A stretch of DNA of 36,897 nucleotides from UBA5216 sp040081205 (lineage in GTDB: Bacteria; Pseudomonadota; Gammaproteobacteria; Burkholderiales; SG8-41). A model generated the notes under the pieces. That model saw nothing but the letters and a program-made list of their open reading frames with translations, was not told where the DNA came from and ran no database searches. Of this stretch, positions 7,247 to 16,371 are shown in pieces. The position numbers were made by a program, and so were the translations under genes. The DNA lies in contig JBEBHE010000005.1 in NCBI GenBank assembly GCA_040081205.1, positions 1 to 36,897 on the forward strand. The letters are read 5' to 3'. Numbering within the stretch: the first letter of the stretch is position 1; every line of letters starts with the position of its first letter.

Positions 7247-8218
7247 TTAATCTACTCGCGCCCCGCTATCCTTCACTACCTTGCTCCACTTCACGGCTTC
7301 TTTTTTGATGTGTTCGGCATATTGCTCCGGCGTGCTGCCGATGGGCTCGATACCGTCACGCAGCAGACGATCACGCAACTCCGGCACTTTCAGCACCTTG
7401 GCCACTTCGCTGTAAACGCGATCCACAATCGGCTTCGGCGTTCCGCCAGGGGCACAGATGCCCGCCCACGAAATCGCCTCAAAGCCCGGCAGCCCTTGTT
7501 CGGCGACCGTCGGAATATCTTTCAGCGTTGAAAACCGCTGCCCGCTGCTGATGCCCAGCACGCGCAGTTTTCCCGCCTGCACATGCGGCAACGAACTCAC
7601 CGGTTGATCGAACATCAGCACGACTTGCCCGCCGATCAAATCACTCATGGCATTGCCCGTGCCTTTGTACGGCACGTGCGTCATGCTGATGCCGCTGGCC
7701 GATGCAAACAGCGCCGCCGAAAGATGCGAAGCGGTGCCCACGCCCGACGAGGCATAGTTGATTTGCCCCGGACGCGCTTTGGCGATAGCGATAAATTCTT
7801 TCACATTTTTTGCCGGCAGCGACGGATGCATGACAATGATGTACGGCAGCGAACCGGTCTGCGTCACGGGCGCGAGGCCTTTCTCAGGGTCGTACGGCAG
7901 CTTTGAATAAATAAACGGTGCAATCGCGAACACGCCCGTGGTGCAGGCATGCAGCGTGTAGCCGTCGGGCGCTGCTTTCGACGCAAGCTCGGCAGCGATG
8001 TTGCCGCCCGCACCAGGCCGATTTTCAACAACCACCTGCTGGCCGACATTTTTGGTCATCTCCTGCGCGATCAAGCGCGCCACAATATCGGTGGAACCGC
8101 CGGGCGCGAAGCCGACGAGGATACGTATCGTTTTGTTCGGATAGGTCTGCGCAAAAGCAGGCAAACCCGCACCAAGAATGCAAAAAATATTAAATAAAAA
8201 CAAATACTTACGTTTCAC
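7247..8218 (-). CDS. Bug/TctC-family periplasmic solute-binding protein
   Basis: This 323-residue member of the Bug (Bordetella uptake gene) family binds carboxylates in a venus-flytrap fold. Signatures: TYPNKTIRILVGFAPGGSTD after the signal peptide, VVENRPGAGGNIAAELA, APDGYTL, and MTHVPYKGTGNAMSDLIGGQ. I chose the GTG at 8218 (VKRKYLFLFN) because GGAG lies seven bases upstream; an earlier GTG at 8230 would have that site inside the gene. The signal peptide is MKRKYLFLFNIFCILGAG followed by a likely cleavage at AFA-Q. Its KYLFLF segment is encoded by an exact copy of the A+T-rich 17-mer (8193-8209). No TctA/TctB membrane partners are in the window, so it may act with distant permeases or as a sensor. 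Confidence 0.92.
   Translation of the reverse strand: MKRKYLFLFNIFCILGAGLPAFAQTYPNKTIRILVGFAPGGSTDIVARLIAQEMTKNVGQQVVVENRPGAGGNIAAELASKAAPDGYTLHACTTGVFAIAPFIYSKLPYDPEKGLAPVTQTGSLPYIIVMHPSLPAKNVKEFIAIAKARPGQINYASSGVGTASHLSAALFASASGISMTHVPYKGTGNAMSDLIGGQVVLMFDQPVSSLPHVQAGKLRVLGISSGQRFSTLKDIPTVAEQGLPGFEAISWAGICAPGGTPKPIVDRVYSEVAKVLKVPELRDRLLRDGIEPIGSTPEQYAEHIKKEAVKWSKVVKDSGARVD
8193..8209 (-). repeat. A+T-rich dispersed motif, copy 3 (exact)
   Basis: The minus strand reads AAGTATTTGTTTTTATT exactly. It encodes Lys-Tyr-Leu-Phe-Leu in the signal peptide of the Bug protein at 7247-8218. Confidence 0.8.
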
Positions 8219-8256
8219 GTGATTCTCCACACCGTTAATCGTTCACTCGTTTGCCC

Positions 8257-9801
8257 TCAAGCCATCCCTATCGGCTCTGCCAGCGGCGCAACGATCGCGC
8301 CGGGCCGCGCCCGCATCATATCGTGTAATTCTTGCTTCACATGGGCGTACCCCGGGTCATCAAACAAATTGTTCATCTCACCGGGATCGTTTGCCAGGTC
8401 GTATAACTCGCCCGCACCCGATTCGAGTTCGAACGTACACTTATGCGTTTTGGTGCGCACCGTGCGCAGCTTCAACGCCACACCGCAGCGCGACGGATGC
8501 ACATGCCACTCGCTGTACGCCACATCGCGCGTTTCGGCGCCGCCGCGCAACAGCTTCACCAGGCTGCGGCTTTGCATTTCAGCAGGCTTTGCAACCCCTG
8601 CGGTTTCGTAAAATGTTGCTGCCAGATCGAGTGTGGATACCGGCTCCACCACCAACTGCCGGCTCGCGACACCCGGCCCGCGCGCCACCATCGTCACGCG
8701 CAGCAGGTCTTCGTACGGCGTCGGACCTTTTAAATACAAGCCGTGATTGCCCAAGAGTTCACCGTGATCGGTGGTGTAAATCACCAGCGTGTTGTCGGCA
8801 ACGCCTGCGGCTTCGAGCGCGCTCATCATGCGCCCAACGTTGTGATCCACCTGCGAAATCATGCCGTAGTAGTTGGCCGTCATCTCGGCGAGTTGCGCGT
8901 CGCTTTGGTTAGGCACGCGTGAACCCTCCGCACGAAATTTCAGCATCACTGGATCGTCAAGCTGCGGTTTACCTTCCAGCGACGCTTTATGCCACCACGG
9001 CCTGCGTTCGAGATCGCGGGTACGGTGCTTCGGCAGCACCATGTCTTTCGGGTCATACATCAGGCTCCACGGCTCCGGGCAATCAAACGCATGATGCGGA
9101 TCGGGAAACGATACCCAGGCGCAAAAGGGCTGATCTTTTTTACTGGCGTCATTGATCCAGCTAATCGCACGATCACCGATCCACGTGCTCGAATGCCAGG
9201 CCGCCGGCAATGCAGAGAACCACGTTTGCGCCGCACCGGTGCCCGCGCGCGTTTCAGCAGCCCACAGTTTGATGCCTTCCCCGTCAATACCACGCGACGA
9301 AAGCCAGCGTTCATAATGCCCCGCCGGTGGTTGCTCTAGCGGACGCGTGCGATGCAAATGCCCCAGCACATTCAACTCGCAATGCTGAAATCCCATGTAC
9401 GGCCCGAACCAGTCGGGGCCGTATTGGGCCTGACTCTTGTTGCACTCCGGCGTACCCGTAGGCGCGAAGGTTGCCTTGGTCGAAAAATGCGCCTTGCCGA
9501 TAAAGCCGGTTTGATAACCCGCGCGAGCGAGCGTACCCGCGAAACCGTTCTCTCCGACACGCGGATCGAGATCGACGCCGTTATCCCACACGCCGTGCGT
9601 GAGCGGCAGCATGCCGGTGAGTATCGATGCGCGCGAAGGCTGACAAACGAGGTTGGGTGTGATGCACGCCGAGAAGCGCGTGCCCTCCCGCGCAAGGCGG
9701 TCTATGTGCGGCGTCTTGATGTTTTTGTTTTCAAAGCCGTTGCAGTCGGCGCGCTGCTGATCGGAGGTGATTAGCAGGATATTGGGACGGGATTTATTCA
9801 T
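8257..9801 (-). CDS. Cys-type sulfatase
   Basis: This 514-residue alkaline-phosphatase-superfamily sulfatase begins with the typical NILLITSDQQRADCNG metal-binding strand. The active-site signature LVCQPSRASILTG places Cys53 as the residue converted to formylglycine by a maturation enzyme not seen here. Further family landmarks are GKAHFS, TTDHGELLGNHGLYLKG (metal-binding Asp-His, about residues 343-359) and TPYEDLLRVTMVARGPG. There is no evident signal peptide, so it is probably cytoplasmic, like choline-sulfatase-type enzymes. The overall pattern resembles that group, but I cannot name the substrate. It sits between two Bug genes (38 and 98 bases away), suggesting that a sulfated ester is imported and hydrolysed inside the cell. 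Confidence 0.9.
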   Translation of the reverse strand: MNKSRPNILLITSDQQRADCNGFENKNIKTPHIDRLAREGTRFSACITPNLVCQPSRASILTGMLPLTHGVWDNGVDLDPRVGENGFAGTLARAGYQTGFIGKAHFSTKATFAPTGTPECNKSQAQYGPDWFGPYMGFQHCELNVLGHLHRTRPLEQPPAGHYERWLSSRGIDGEGIKLWAAETRAGTGAAQTWFSALPAAWHSSTWIGDRAISWINDASKKDQPFCAWVSFPDPHHAFDCPEPWSLMYDPKDMVLPKHRTRDLERRPWWHKASLEGKPQLDDPVMLKFRAEGSRVPNQSDAQLAEMTANYYGMISQVDHNVGRMMSALEAAGVADNTLVIYTTDHGELLGNHGLYLKGPTPYEDLLRVTMVARGPGVASRQLVVEPVSTLDLAATFYETAGVAKPAEMQSRSLVKLLRGGAETRDVAYSEWHVHPSRCGVALKLRTVRTKTHKCTFELESGAGELYDLANDPGEMNNLFDDPGYAHVKQELHDMMRARPGAIVAPLAEPIGMA

Positions 9802-9899
9802 GTTGTGCTCGCTATAAGAACTATGAGAAATTTATTTGCCGCAGGCGAACACAGACGACTTAAAAAATAAAACACGCGTTGCGTCGCTCATTGCACATT

Positions 9900-10919
9900 T
9901 CAGTCTGCCTTGGCGCCAGATTCCTTGACCAGCTTCGCCATGCGCACGAGGTCGGTGCGAATAATCGCCACAAATTCCTCTGGCGTATTGCCCACCGGAT
10001 CCGCTCCGATACTGACCAGCCGCTTATTCACATCCGCGATCTGCAAGGCCTTAACGGATTCGTCGCGCAGGCGCGTGACGATCTCCCGTGGCGTGCCGGC
10101 CGGCAGCAGAAAACCGTTCCACGAACTCAAATCGTATCCGGGTATCCCGGCCTCGGCGATGGTCGGCACTTGCGGTGCACCGCGCGAGCGTTTCGCCGTC
10201 GTCACCGCGATCGCCCGCAACCGGTTGGTCTGCACATGCGGCATGGCTGCGGGCATGGCATTGAACATGATCGCGACATGACCCGCGACCAGATCATTGG
10301 TCGCCAGCGCACCGCCCCTGAACGGTATGTGGTTGAGTTTCACCTTGGCCATGCTGTTGAACATCTCACCGGCAAGATGGGCAGGACTGCCGCTGCCCGC
10401 AGAGGCGTAGTCAACTTGCCCGGCGCGCGCCTTGGCCAGGCCGATGAGGTCCTTGACGGAATGCACCGGCAGCGTGGGATGCACTACCAGAATATTGGTA
10501 AGCACAGCCACCACGGTGACCGGTGCGAAATCGCGCTCCGGCGAAAACGGCAGCTTGTAAATTGCCGCGTTGATGGCGTGCGTGCTGACATTACCGAACG
10601 CGATGGTGTAGCCGTCAGGCGGCGATTTTGCCGCGATCTCGGTGCCGATATTACCTGCTGCACCGCCGCGATTGTCGATAAAAATATTCTGTCCGAGGCT
10701 TTCCGACATGCGCTGCGTAACAATGCGTGCCACCACGTCGCTGGCGCCGCCGGCGGTAAACGGAATGATCAGGCGTATCGGCTTGGAGGGGTAGGCAGGC
10801 TGCGCGCCCGACGCCGGGGCATAGACATAGGCGCAGATTCCCGCAGCCAGCATCAGCGTGATGCGATGTGCCGCTCGCCGGAGGGAATGAAGAGAACATT
10901 GGAGTAGTGATTTATTCAT
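9900..10919 (-). CDS. Bug/TctC-family periplasmic solute-binding protein
   Basis: This 339-residue Bug protein shows AYPSKPIRLIIPFTAGGASD, IFIDNRGGAAGNIG, SPPDGYTIAFG and LNHIPFRGGALATNDLVAGH. The ATG at 10919 begins MNKSLLQCS, followed by basic residues (LRRAAHR) and a hydrophobic core ending ASGAQPAYP, a plausible signal peptide. The reading frame opens 35 codons earlier, but that extension is not signal-like. The family usually reads PYKG where this protein has PFRG, which may alter the ligand pocket edge. The stop is 98 bases upstream of the sulfatase start. With the next upstream Bug gene it forms a tandem pair of distinct, not recently duplicated, paralogues. Confidence 0.9.
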   Translation of the reverse strand: MNKSLLQCSLHSLRRAAHRITLMLAAGICAYVYAPASGAQPAYPSKPIRLIIPFTAGGASDVVARIVTQRMSESLGQNIFIDNRGGAAGNIGTEIAAKSPPDGYTIAFGNVSTHAINAAIYKLPFSPERDFAPVTVVAVLTNILVVHPTLPVHSVKDLIGLAKARAGQVDYASAGSGSPAHLAGEMFNSMAKVKLNHIPFRGGALATNDLVAGHVAIMFNAMPAAMPHVQTNRLRAIAVTTAKRSRGAPQVPTIAEAGIPGYDLSSWNGFLLPAGTPREIVTRLRDESVKALQIADVNKRLVSIGADPVGNTPEEFVAIIRTDLVRMAKLVKESGAKAD

Positions 10920-11020
10920 GAGGCGCTCGTTGATGAGAACGCTATTGGCGGCGGATGGCGAATGGCGGATCGATAAAGGCAAGGTCACAGTCAAATGCAT
11001 TTTAAACCACTGAAAGGATT

Positions 11021-12067
11021 TCACTTATTTAACCCAAGCTCAGTAAGCAAAGCACGAAACACCACTGCCTCGCGATCCAAAAACTCGCGCAACTTCGGCC
11101 CGGTCATAAAATTCGCGCGCCAGAAATTGCGATTGAGTTCGCGCCGCCATGCTTCGGATTCATTCACGCTGGCCAGCGCGCGCTCCCAAAACGCGATGTG
11201 TTCACGCCGCATATCTTTGGCACCGATCACACCGCGCCAATTGTTAAACACGGCGTCGAAGCCCTGTTCCTTCATCGTCGGCACATTCGCCAGCACACCC
11301 ATTAATCGCTGCGGGCCGATGACCGCCAGCGCGCGCACGCGCCCGCCCGCGAGGAACGGCGGCATGTTAACCGCCGTACCACTGACCATGTCAATCTCGC
11401 CGGCGAGCATCGCAACGATGCCGTCGCCTGCAGATTTATACGGCACGAAGCGCCCTTTGCGCACGTCGGCGCCCATCGCCTTCCACGCCACGGCGGCGGC
11501 GGTATGCCCACCCGCGCCGATGCCGGGGCCGAAACCAATCGCTACCGAACCCGCATCGGCACGCAAACGATCACGCACATCCGCCATCGATTTCAGCGGT
11601 GAATCCGCGCGCACCACCAGCACAAAGTAATCTTCAAGCAGCAGCGCCAGCGGCGTTACGTCGCGATGACCCATGCTGTGCGCACCCGTTACCGGATTCG
11701 ACACGAGGTTGGTGGTGCCAATGGAAATCGCATGCCCGTCGCTGCGTTCATTCAGATAATTCCACGCAATGCCGTTGCCCGCGCCAGGTTTGTTGATAAC
11801 CACTACCGGCACCCCGATGGCGCGGGAGTCATCCCACACTTTTTGCATCAGGCGTGCGGTGAGATCGAGACTGCCGGCGGGCGAGGATGGCGAGATAAAG
11901 GCAACCGGCCGAGAGGGCTTCCACGACTGCGCGGCCGCCATCGGCGCGAACCACAGCAACACCAGCATGGACAGCCCTGCGACGACCGCATGTCGCGCGG
12001 GTAATCCGCGACGCTTAACATGACCAACGGTGTCATCGGCATTGACGTGGATGTCTTGCGTGATCAT
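11021..12067 (-). CDS. Divergent TctC-type solute-binding protein
   Basis: This 348-residue protein belongs to the tripartite tricarboxylate receptor family but to a divergent branch. The usual PFxPGG loop is replaced by FISPSSPAGSLDLTAR. VVVINKPGAGNGIAWNYL and RFVPYKSAGDGIVAMLAGEI keep the family pattern. The ATG at 12067 has AGGTG about seven bases upstream. The N-terminus is unusually long and polar (about 30 residues) before a hydrophobic signal core ending MAAAQSW, and I saw no later start codon that would shorten it. It is divergent from the caspase-like gene at 12203, with 135 bases between them, and is the first gene of the minus-strand series, so the promoter for the catabolic run probably lies in that gap. 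Confidence 0.85.
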   Translation of the reverse strand: MITQDIHVNADDTVGHVKRRGLPARHAVVAGLSMLVLLWFAPMAAAQSWKPSRPVAFISPSSPAGSLDLTARLMQKVWDDSRAIGVPVVVINKPGAGNGIAWNYLNERSDGHAISIGTTNLVSNPVTGAHSMGHRDVTPLALLLEDYFVLVVRADSPLKSMADVRDRLRADAGSVAIGFGPGIGAGGHTAAAVAWKAMGADVRKGRFVPYKSAGDGIVAMLAGEIDMVSGTAVNMPPFLAGGRVRALAVIGPQRLMGVLANVPTMKEQGFDAVFNNWRGVIGAKDMRREHIAFWERALASVNESEAWRRELNRNFWRANFMTGPKLREFLDREAVVFRALLTELGLNK

Positions 12068-12202
12068 GTTTGGCACCTGCTCGGGTTCGGGTTCACGCGC
12101 GTAGTCTACCCGCCGCGAATCGCGGTGTCGCGCACTGACTTGATTCGCCCCTGCGGCCATGACAGAATGATTTTTCGGCAATAGCCGAAGGGGAGGCTTA
12201 CG

Positions 12203-13678
12203 ATGAGTTCACGCTTGATTTTCGGCTGCATAGTTTGGCTTTGCACCACAGCGATGGCGGCGTTCGCATCCAGTGCGCTAGGCGCCGATGCGGCGGCAAA
12301 CGAACCGCGCGTCGCGCTGGTTATCGGCAACTCCGCATACAAGGTTGATCCGCTTAAAAACCCGGTCAACGACGCCGAGGACATGTCGAAGGCGTTGCAG
12401 GCGCTGGGGTTTCGCGTCACGCTCAGGAAAGACGCAACCTATCGCCAGATGATCGAAGCCATCGGCGAATTCGGGCGCGAACTCAAAAAAGGCGGCGTCG
12501 GATTGTTTTATTTCGCGGGCCACGGCGTGCAGAGCAAAGGCCGCAATTACCTGGTACCGGTCAATGCCAATGTCGCCAGCGAAGGAGAACTGGAGTTTGA
12601 GGCCATCGACGCCAACCGCATGCTCGCTGCCATGGACGACGCTGGCAACCGTGTCAATCTGGTCATACTTGACGCCTGCCGTAACAATCCGTTTGCGCGC
12701 AGTTTCCGCTCGGCGACGCGCGGCCTTGCACAGATGGATGCGGCCAAAGGCAGCTACGTGGCTTTTGCCACGGCGCCGGGATCGGTTGCCGCCGACGGCA
12801 GCGGCAACAACGGTTTATACACCGAACATCTTTTGAAAAGCCTGCGTGAACCCGACACCGACATTCATAAGGTGTTTACACGGGTAACTGCCGAAGTCTC
12901 CCGCGTCACCGGCGGCAAACAGGTGCCGTGGACAGCCTCATCGCTGACGGGCGATTTTGCGTTCAGAACACAGGTGGCCGTTGCGGCGCCGACGCCTCCC
13001 GCAGACCCGCGTGCGGACGACCGCGCTTTATGGGATTCGGTCAAAGACGCCAAAAACCCGGCGGAGCTGGAAGCCTATGTTGAAAAGTTTCCAAAGGGAC
13101 TGTTCGTTACCGTGGCACGGGCGCGATTGAAGTCACTCGCGGCACAACCGCCCACGCAAGTCGCGATGGCGGCGCCAGCGTCCGCGCAACGATCATCAAC
13201 AAATGCTGCCGTTTTTGCAGGCGAAGACACGGACTTTGGTGTGTCACCTACCAGTAGCCCGCGCCGCACACAGTTTCACGCGCCAACGCCATTGGAAATT
13301 CCCGGCGGAAAAACCATTCGCACTGTCGATTTGAAACCGCTGCTCGACAGTCAACCCAATGCTGTCGTGGTGGATGTCCTGGAATCGAAGGACAGAAGAA
13401 CCACCATTCCAGGCGCGGTGTGGATACATGGTGCAGGCAGTGGATTCGGGTCCGCTGAAAAATCCCGATTCGTTTCCGCCATGGAAAAATTAACCAGTGG
13501 CGACAAGCGCAGGCCGCTGGTATTCCTGTGTCTCAACTCGCAGTGCTGGCTTTCCTACAACGCCGCTTTGCATGCCATCGAGGCGGGCTACACCAATGTC
13601 TATTGGTATCGCGGCGGCACCGATGCATGGCGCGGCGCCGGACATTCCATACGTTCGGTCACAGCGCACAACTGGTAA
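12203..13678 (+). CDS. Secreted caspase-fold (peptidase C14) protein with C-terminal rhodanese-like CxxxxCW domain
   Basis: This 491-residue protein starts with a signal peptide (hydrophobic to about residue 27, then ADAAANEP). Residues 34-255 are a caspase/metacaspase domain: RVALVIGNSAYKVDPLKNPV, FYFAGHGVQSKGRNYLVP with catalytic His107, and VILDACRNNPF with catalytic Cys159, both present. A short helical segment (about 272-312, ALWDSVKDAKNPAELEAYVE) is the motif often found after such domains. Residues 365-485 are rhodanese-like: VVVDVLE, IPGAVWIHG, and FLCLNSQCWLSYNAA with Cys443 and Cys448. This is close to the CXXCW proteins linked to PQQ-dependent catabolism. GGGGAGG-type ribosome bases precede the ATG. 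A cysteine protease joined to a redox or sulfur-transfer domain in the periplasm is unusual; its function is unknown. Confidence 0.87.
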   Translation: MSSRLIFGCIVWLCTTAMAAFASSALGADAAANEPRVALVIGNSAYKVDPLKNPVNDAEDMSKALQALGFRVTLRKDATYRQMIEAIGEFGRELKKGGVGLFYFAGHGVQSKGRNYLVPVNANVASEGELEFEAIDANRMLAAMDDAGNRVNLVILDACRNNPFARSFRSATRGLAQMDAAKGSYVAFATAPGSVAADGSGNNGLYTEHLLKSLREPDTDIHKVFTRVTAEVSRVTGGKQVPWTASSLTGDFAFRTQVAVAAPTPPADPRADDRALWDSVKDAKNPAELEAYVEKFPKGLFVTVARARLKSLAAQPPTQVAMAAPASAQRSSTNAAVFAGEDTDFGVSPTSSPRRTQFHAPTPLEIPGGKTIRTVDLKPLLDSQPNAVVVDVLESKDRRTTIPGAVWIHGAGSGFGSAEKSRFVSAMEKLTSGDKRRPLVFLCLNSQCWLSYNAALHAIEAGYTNVYWYRGGTDAWRGAGHSIRSVTAHNW

Positions 13679-13750
13679 CACAACTCCCTCGCATCACGCT
13701 CTGTATGTGAATTGCTATACTTGCCGAATCTCCAGTCTCCGGCAACAGCA

Positions 13751-15091
13751 ATGAATCCTCCAAACATACTACTCATACTCGCCGACAACCTCGGCTGGGG
13801 CGAACTCGGCTGTTACGGCGGCGGCATATTGCGTGGCGCGCCGACACCGCACATCGACGCGCTGGCAGCCGAGGGGTTACGGCTGACCAATTTTAATGTC
13901 GAATCCGATTGCGTGCCGACACGCTCGGCACTGATGACGGGGCGTCATCCGATCCGCACCGGCGCGCTGCAATCGGTGCCCGCCGGATTACCGCAGGGAA
14001 TCACGCCATGGGAAATCACGCTGGCACAATTGCTATCGGCGCAGGGTTACGCCACGGCGATTCACGGCAAATGGCATCTCGGCGACCGGCCGGGGCGTTA
14101 TCCGACGGATCGCGGCTTTGATGAGTGGTACGGCATTCCACGCACCACCAACGAAAGCATGTTCACCAGCACGCCGGGATTCGATCCTGCCGTGGTGCCG
14201 ATGCCGTATGTGATGGAAGCGCGGCGCGGCGAAGCGGCTAAGAATGTTGCGATTTACGATCTCGACATGCGCCGCAAGATCGATTCGCAACTGATCGAAC
14301 GCAGCATCGATTTCATGCAGCGCCAAGCTAAAGCAAAGAAACCTTTTTTCGCGTACGTGCCGCTCACGCAACTGCATTATCCAACGCTGCCGCATCGCGA
14401 CTTTGAAGGCAAGACCGGCACCGGGGACTTTGCCGATGCGATGGCGGAGATGGATGCCAGAGTCCATCAACTAGTTGTTTTTATTGAAAAATCCGGATTA
14501 CGCGATAACACGATTCTTATCTTTGCCAGCGACAACGGCCCGGAGTTTCGTCGGCCATGGCGCGGCACCGCCGGCCCGTGGAGCGGCACGTATCACACGG
14601 CGATGGAAGGCGCATTGCGCGTGCCGTTCATCCTGCGCTGGCCGGGGCGCGTGCCCGCGCGCGTGTCGAATGAGATCGTGCATGTCACGGACATTTACAC
14701 CACGCTGGCAAACATTGCCGACGCAAAATTGCCGGATGACCGCCCCATTGATGGCATGGATCAAAGTGATTTCTTTATCGGCAAAACCGAAAAATCCGCG
14801 CGCGAAGGATTCGTGTATTACATCAAGGACGAACTGCGCGCCGCGAAATGGCGCAACTGGAAAATGCACATGGTGTGGGAAACCGAACCCAACACCGGAC
14901 CGATTCACTTGGAAACGCCGTGGCTGTTCAACCTCACGCAAGACCCGAAAGAAGAAACCGATACAGGGACCCAACACAGTTGGGCGCGCCGCCCGCTGCG
15001 CGTGCTGATTCAGGCGTTTCAGGAAAGTTTGAAGGCGCATCCGCCAATACCACCTGGCGTGGCGGATGATTATCAGCCGCGCGCAAAATAA
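13751..15091 (+). CDS. Cys-type arylsulfatase-family protein
   Basis: This 446-residue sulfatase starts at the ATG at 13751 with NILLILADNLGWGELGCYGG, the family's metal-binding strand. ESDCVPTRSALMTGRHPIRTG carries the C-x-P-x-R signature with formylglycine precursor Cys54. GKWHLGD and IFASDNGPEFRRPW, the second metal site, are also present. It lacks an obvious signal peptide. Its sequence differs clearly from the sulfatase at 8257 (CVPTR versus CQPSR), so the two probably handle different substrates. The gene is 72 bases downstream of the caspase-like gene and 33 bases upstream of an enolase-superfamily gene. The latter pair suggests desulfation followed by acid-sugar dehydration. An A+T-rich motif copy lies inside at 14469, encoding part of HQLVVFIEKSG. 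Confidence 0.9.
   Translation: MNPPNILLILADNLGWGELGCYGGGILRGAPTPHIDALAAEGLRLTNFNVESDCVPTRSALMTGRHPIRTGALQSVPAGLPQGITPWEITLAQLLSAQGYATAIHGKWHLGDRPGRYPTDRGFDEWYGIPRTTNESMFTSTPGFDPAVVPMPYVMEARRGEAAKNVAIYDLDMRRKIDSQLIERSIDFMQRQAKAKKPFFAYVPLTQLHYPTLPHRDFEGKTGTGDFADAMAEMDARVHQLVVFIEKSGLRDNTILIFASDNGPEFRRPWRGTAGPWSGTYHTAMEGALRVPFILRWPGRVPARVSNEIVHVTDIYTTLANIADAKLPDDRPIDGMDQSDFFIGKTEKSAREGFVYYIKDELRAAKWRNWKMHMVWETEPNTGPIHLETPWLFNLTQDPKEETDTGTQHSWARRPLRVLIQAFQESLKAHPPIPPGVADDYQPRAK
14469..14485 (+). repeat. A+T-rich dispersed motif, copy 4 (15/17)
   Basis: The plus strand reads AACTAGTTGTTTTTATT, two mismatches from the exact copies. It lies within the sulfatase gene and adds no obvious extra residues there. 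Confidence 0.55.
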
Positions 15092-15124
15092 ATTACAGCC
15101 GGCCAGCCTCCCACGGAGAAGCAC

Positions 15125-16297
15125 ATGAAAGTAACCAAAATCGAAACCCTGCGCTGCGACGCCGGGTGGCGCCTGTTTTCGTTCCTCAAGGTGATGACCG
15201 ATGACGGCATCGTCGGCTGGTCGGAATACAACGAGAGTTTCGGCAGTGCCGGACTGAGTTCGGTAATCGAGGCGCTGTCGCCGATTGTGATCGGCAAAGA
15301 CCCGCGCGATATCGAACTCATCAACTGCCATCTGCGCACCCACACTGTGCAATCGCGCGGCGGCATCAACCGTCAGGCGGTGGCCGCGATTGAAAATGCG
15401 CTGCTCGACATCAAGGGCAAGGCGCTCGGCGTGCCGGTGTATGACCTGTTCGGCGGCGCAGTGCGCAAGCGCATACCGTGCTACTGGTCGCACTGCGGCA
15501 GTTATCGTGCCCGCTATCCTGAATTGCTCGGCGTGCCGCGCGTGTCAAGCTACGACGATCTGTCAAAGCTGGCCGAAGAAGTCAAACGCCGCGGCTTTGG
15601 CGCATGCAAAACCAATGTGATGATTCACGACGGCAAGACGCTGGCGGCGTACCGCCCCGGCTTTGGCGCGAGCAAGGGTTACCCCGAACTGAACTGGAAC
15701 AACGATATTGTCGAAGGCGCTTACAAAACGGCCAATGCATTCCGCGAAGGCGGCGGCCCGTCGCTGGGCATCATGATGGATCTGAATTTCAACTACAAAA
15801 CCGAAGGCTACCTGCGCATCGCCAAGGCGGTGGAGCCCATCGGCATGACCTGGCTGGAAATGGACACCCATGACCCGCAGTCGCTGGCGCTCATCCGCCG
15901 CAGCACCTCAACGCCCATCGCCTCGTGTGAAACACTGTGCGAGCGGCGCGATTTCAAACCGTTTTTCGAGGCCTACGCAATGGACGTGGCGATCATCGAT
16001 GTGGTGTGGAACGGCTACATGGAATCATTGAAAATCGCGTCGATGGCCGAGGTGTATGAAATGAACGTTGCACCGCATAATTTTTACGGCCACCTGTCGA
16101 GCATCATGTCAGCGCACTTTTGCGCGGCTGTGCCCAACATGCGCATCATGGAAACCGATGTGGACGCCGTGCCGTGGCGCGACGAACTGGTGGACATTCC
16201 GCCGGTGATCGAGAACGGCGAATTCGTGCTGTCGTCACGCCCGGGCTGGGGCGTAGAAGTCAATGAAGCTGCGGTGCGGGCACATCCGCCGAAGTGA
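15125..16297 (+). CDS. Enolase-superfamily dehydratase/cycloisomerase
   Basis: This 390-residue enzyme has the mandelate racemase/muconate lactonizing architecture. GACKTN places Lys162 as the base on the second barrel strand. Mg2+ ligands are Asp219 (MMDLNFN), Glu245 (WLEMD) and Glu269 (SCETL), and His318 (APHNFYGHL) with Asp292 forms the opposite dyad. The HNFYGHL block resembles galactarolactone cycloisomerase and related acid-sugar enzymes, so a sugar-acid substrate is likely though unproven. A GGAG site precedes the ATG at 15125. It follows the sulfatase by 33 bases, so the pair is likely co-transcribed. It is not close in sequence to the other enolase-superfamily enzyme at 4284-5390, which has KLR rather than KTN at the base position. 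Confidence 0.88.
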   Translation: MKVTKIETLRCDAGWRLFSFLKVMTDDGIVGWSEYNESFGSAGLSSVIEALSPIVIGKDPRDIELINCHLRTHTVQSRGGINRQAVAAIENALLDIKGKALGVPVYDLFGGAVRKRIPCYWSHCGSYRARYPELLGVPRVSSYDDLSKLAEEVKRRGFGACKTNVMIHDGKTLAAYRPGFGASKGYPELNWNNDIVEGAYKTANAFREGGGPSLGIMMDLNFNYKTEGYLRIAKAVEPIGMTWLEMDTHDPQSLALIRRSTSTPIASCETLCERRDFKPFFEAYAMDVAIIDVVWNGYMESLKIASMAEVYEMNVAPHNFYGHLSSIMSAHFCAAVPNMRIMETDVDAVPWRDELVDIPPVIENGEFVLSSRPGWGVEVNEAAVRAHPPK

Positions 16298-16301
16298 GAC
16301 C

Positions 16302-16328
16302 CGTCATTCCCATCTGCGCGGGAATGAC
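16302..16328. terminator. REP-like hairpin between convergent genes, possible bidirectional terminator
   Basis: The arms GTCATTCCC and GGGAATGAC are perfect inverted repeats around an eight-base loop, starting four bases after the stop of the enolase-superfamily gene. The convergent efflux operon ends at 16372. There is only a weak T run after the stem (GTTTTTGAT further on), so termination is plausible rather than certain. The arm sequence is the same as the outer part of the REP pairs at 3078 and 36331. Confidence 0.6.
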
Positions 16329-16371
16329 AGTGTTTTTGATACCGCGTACACGAACTGGATGGACGCTTCAG

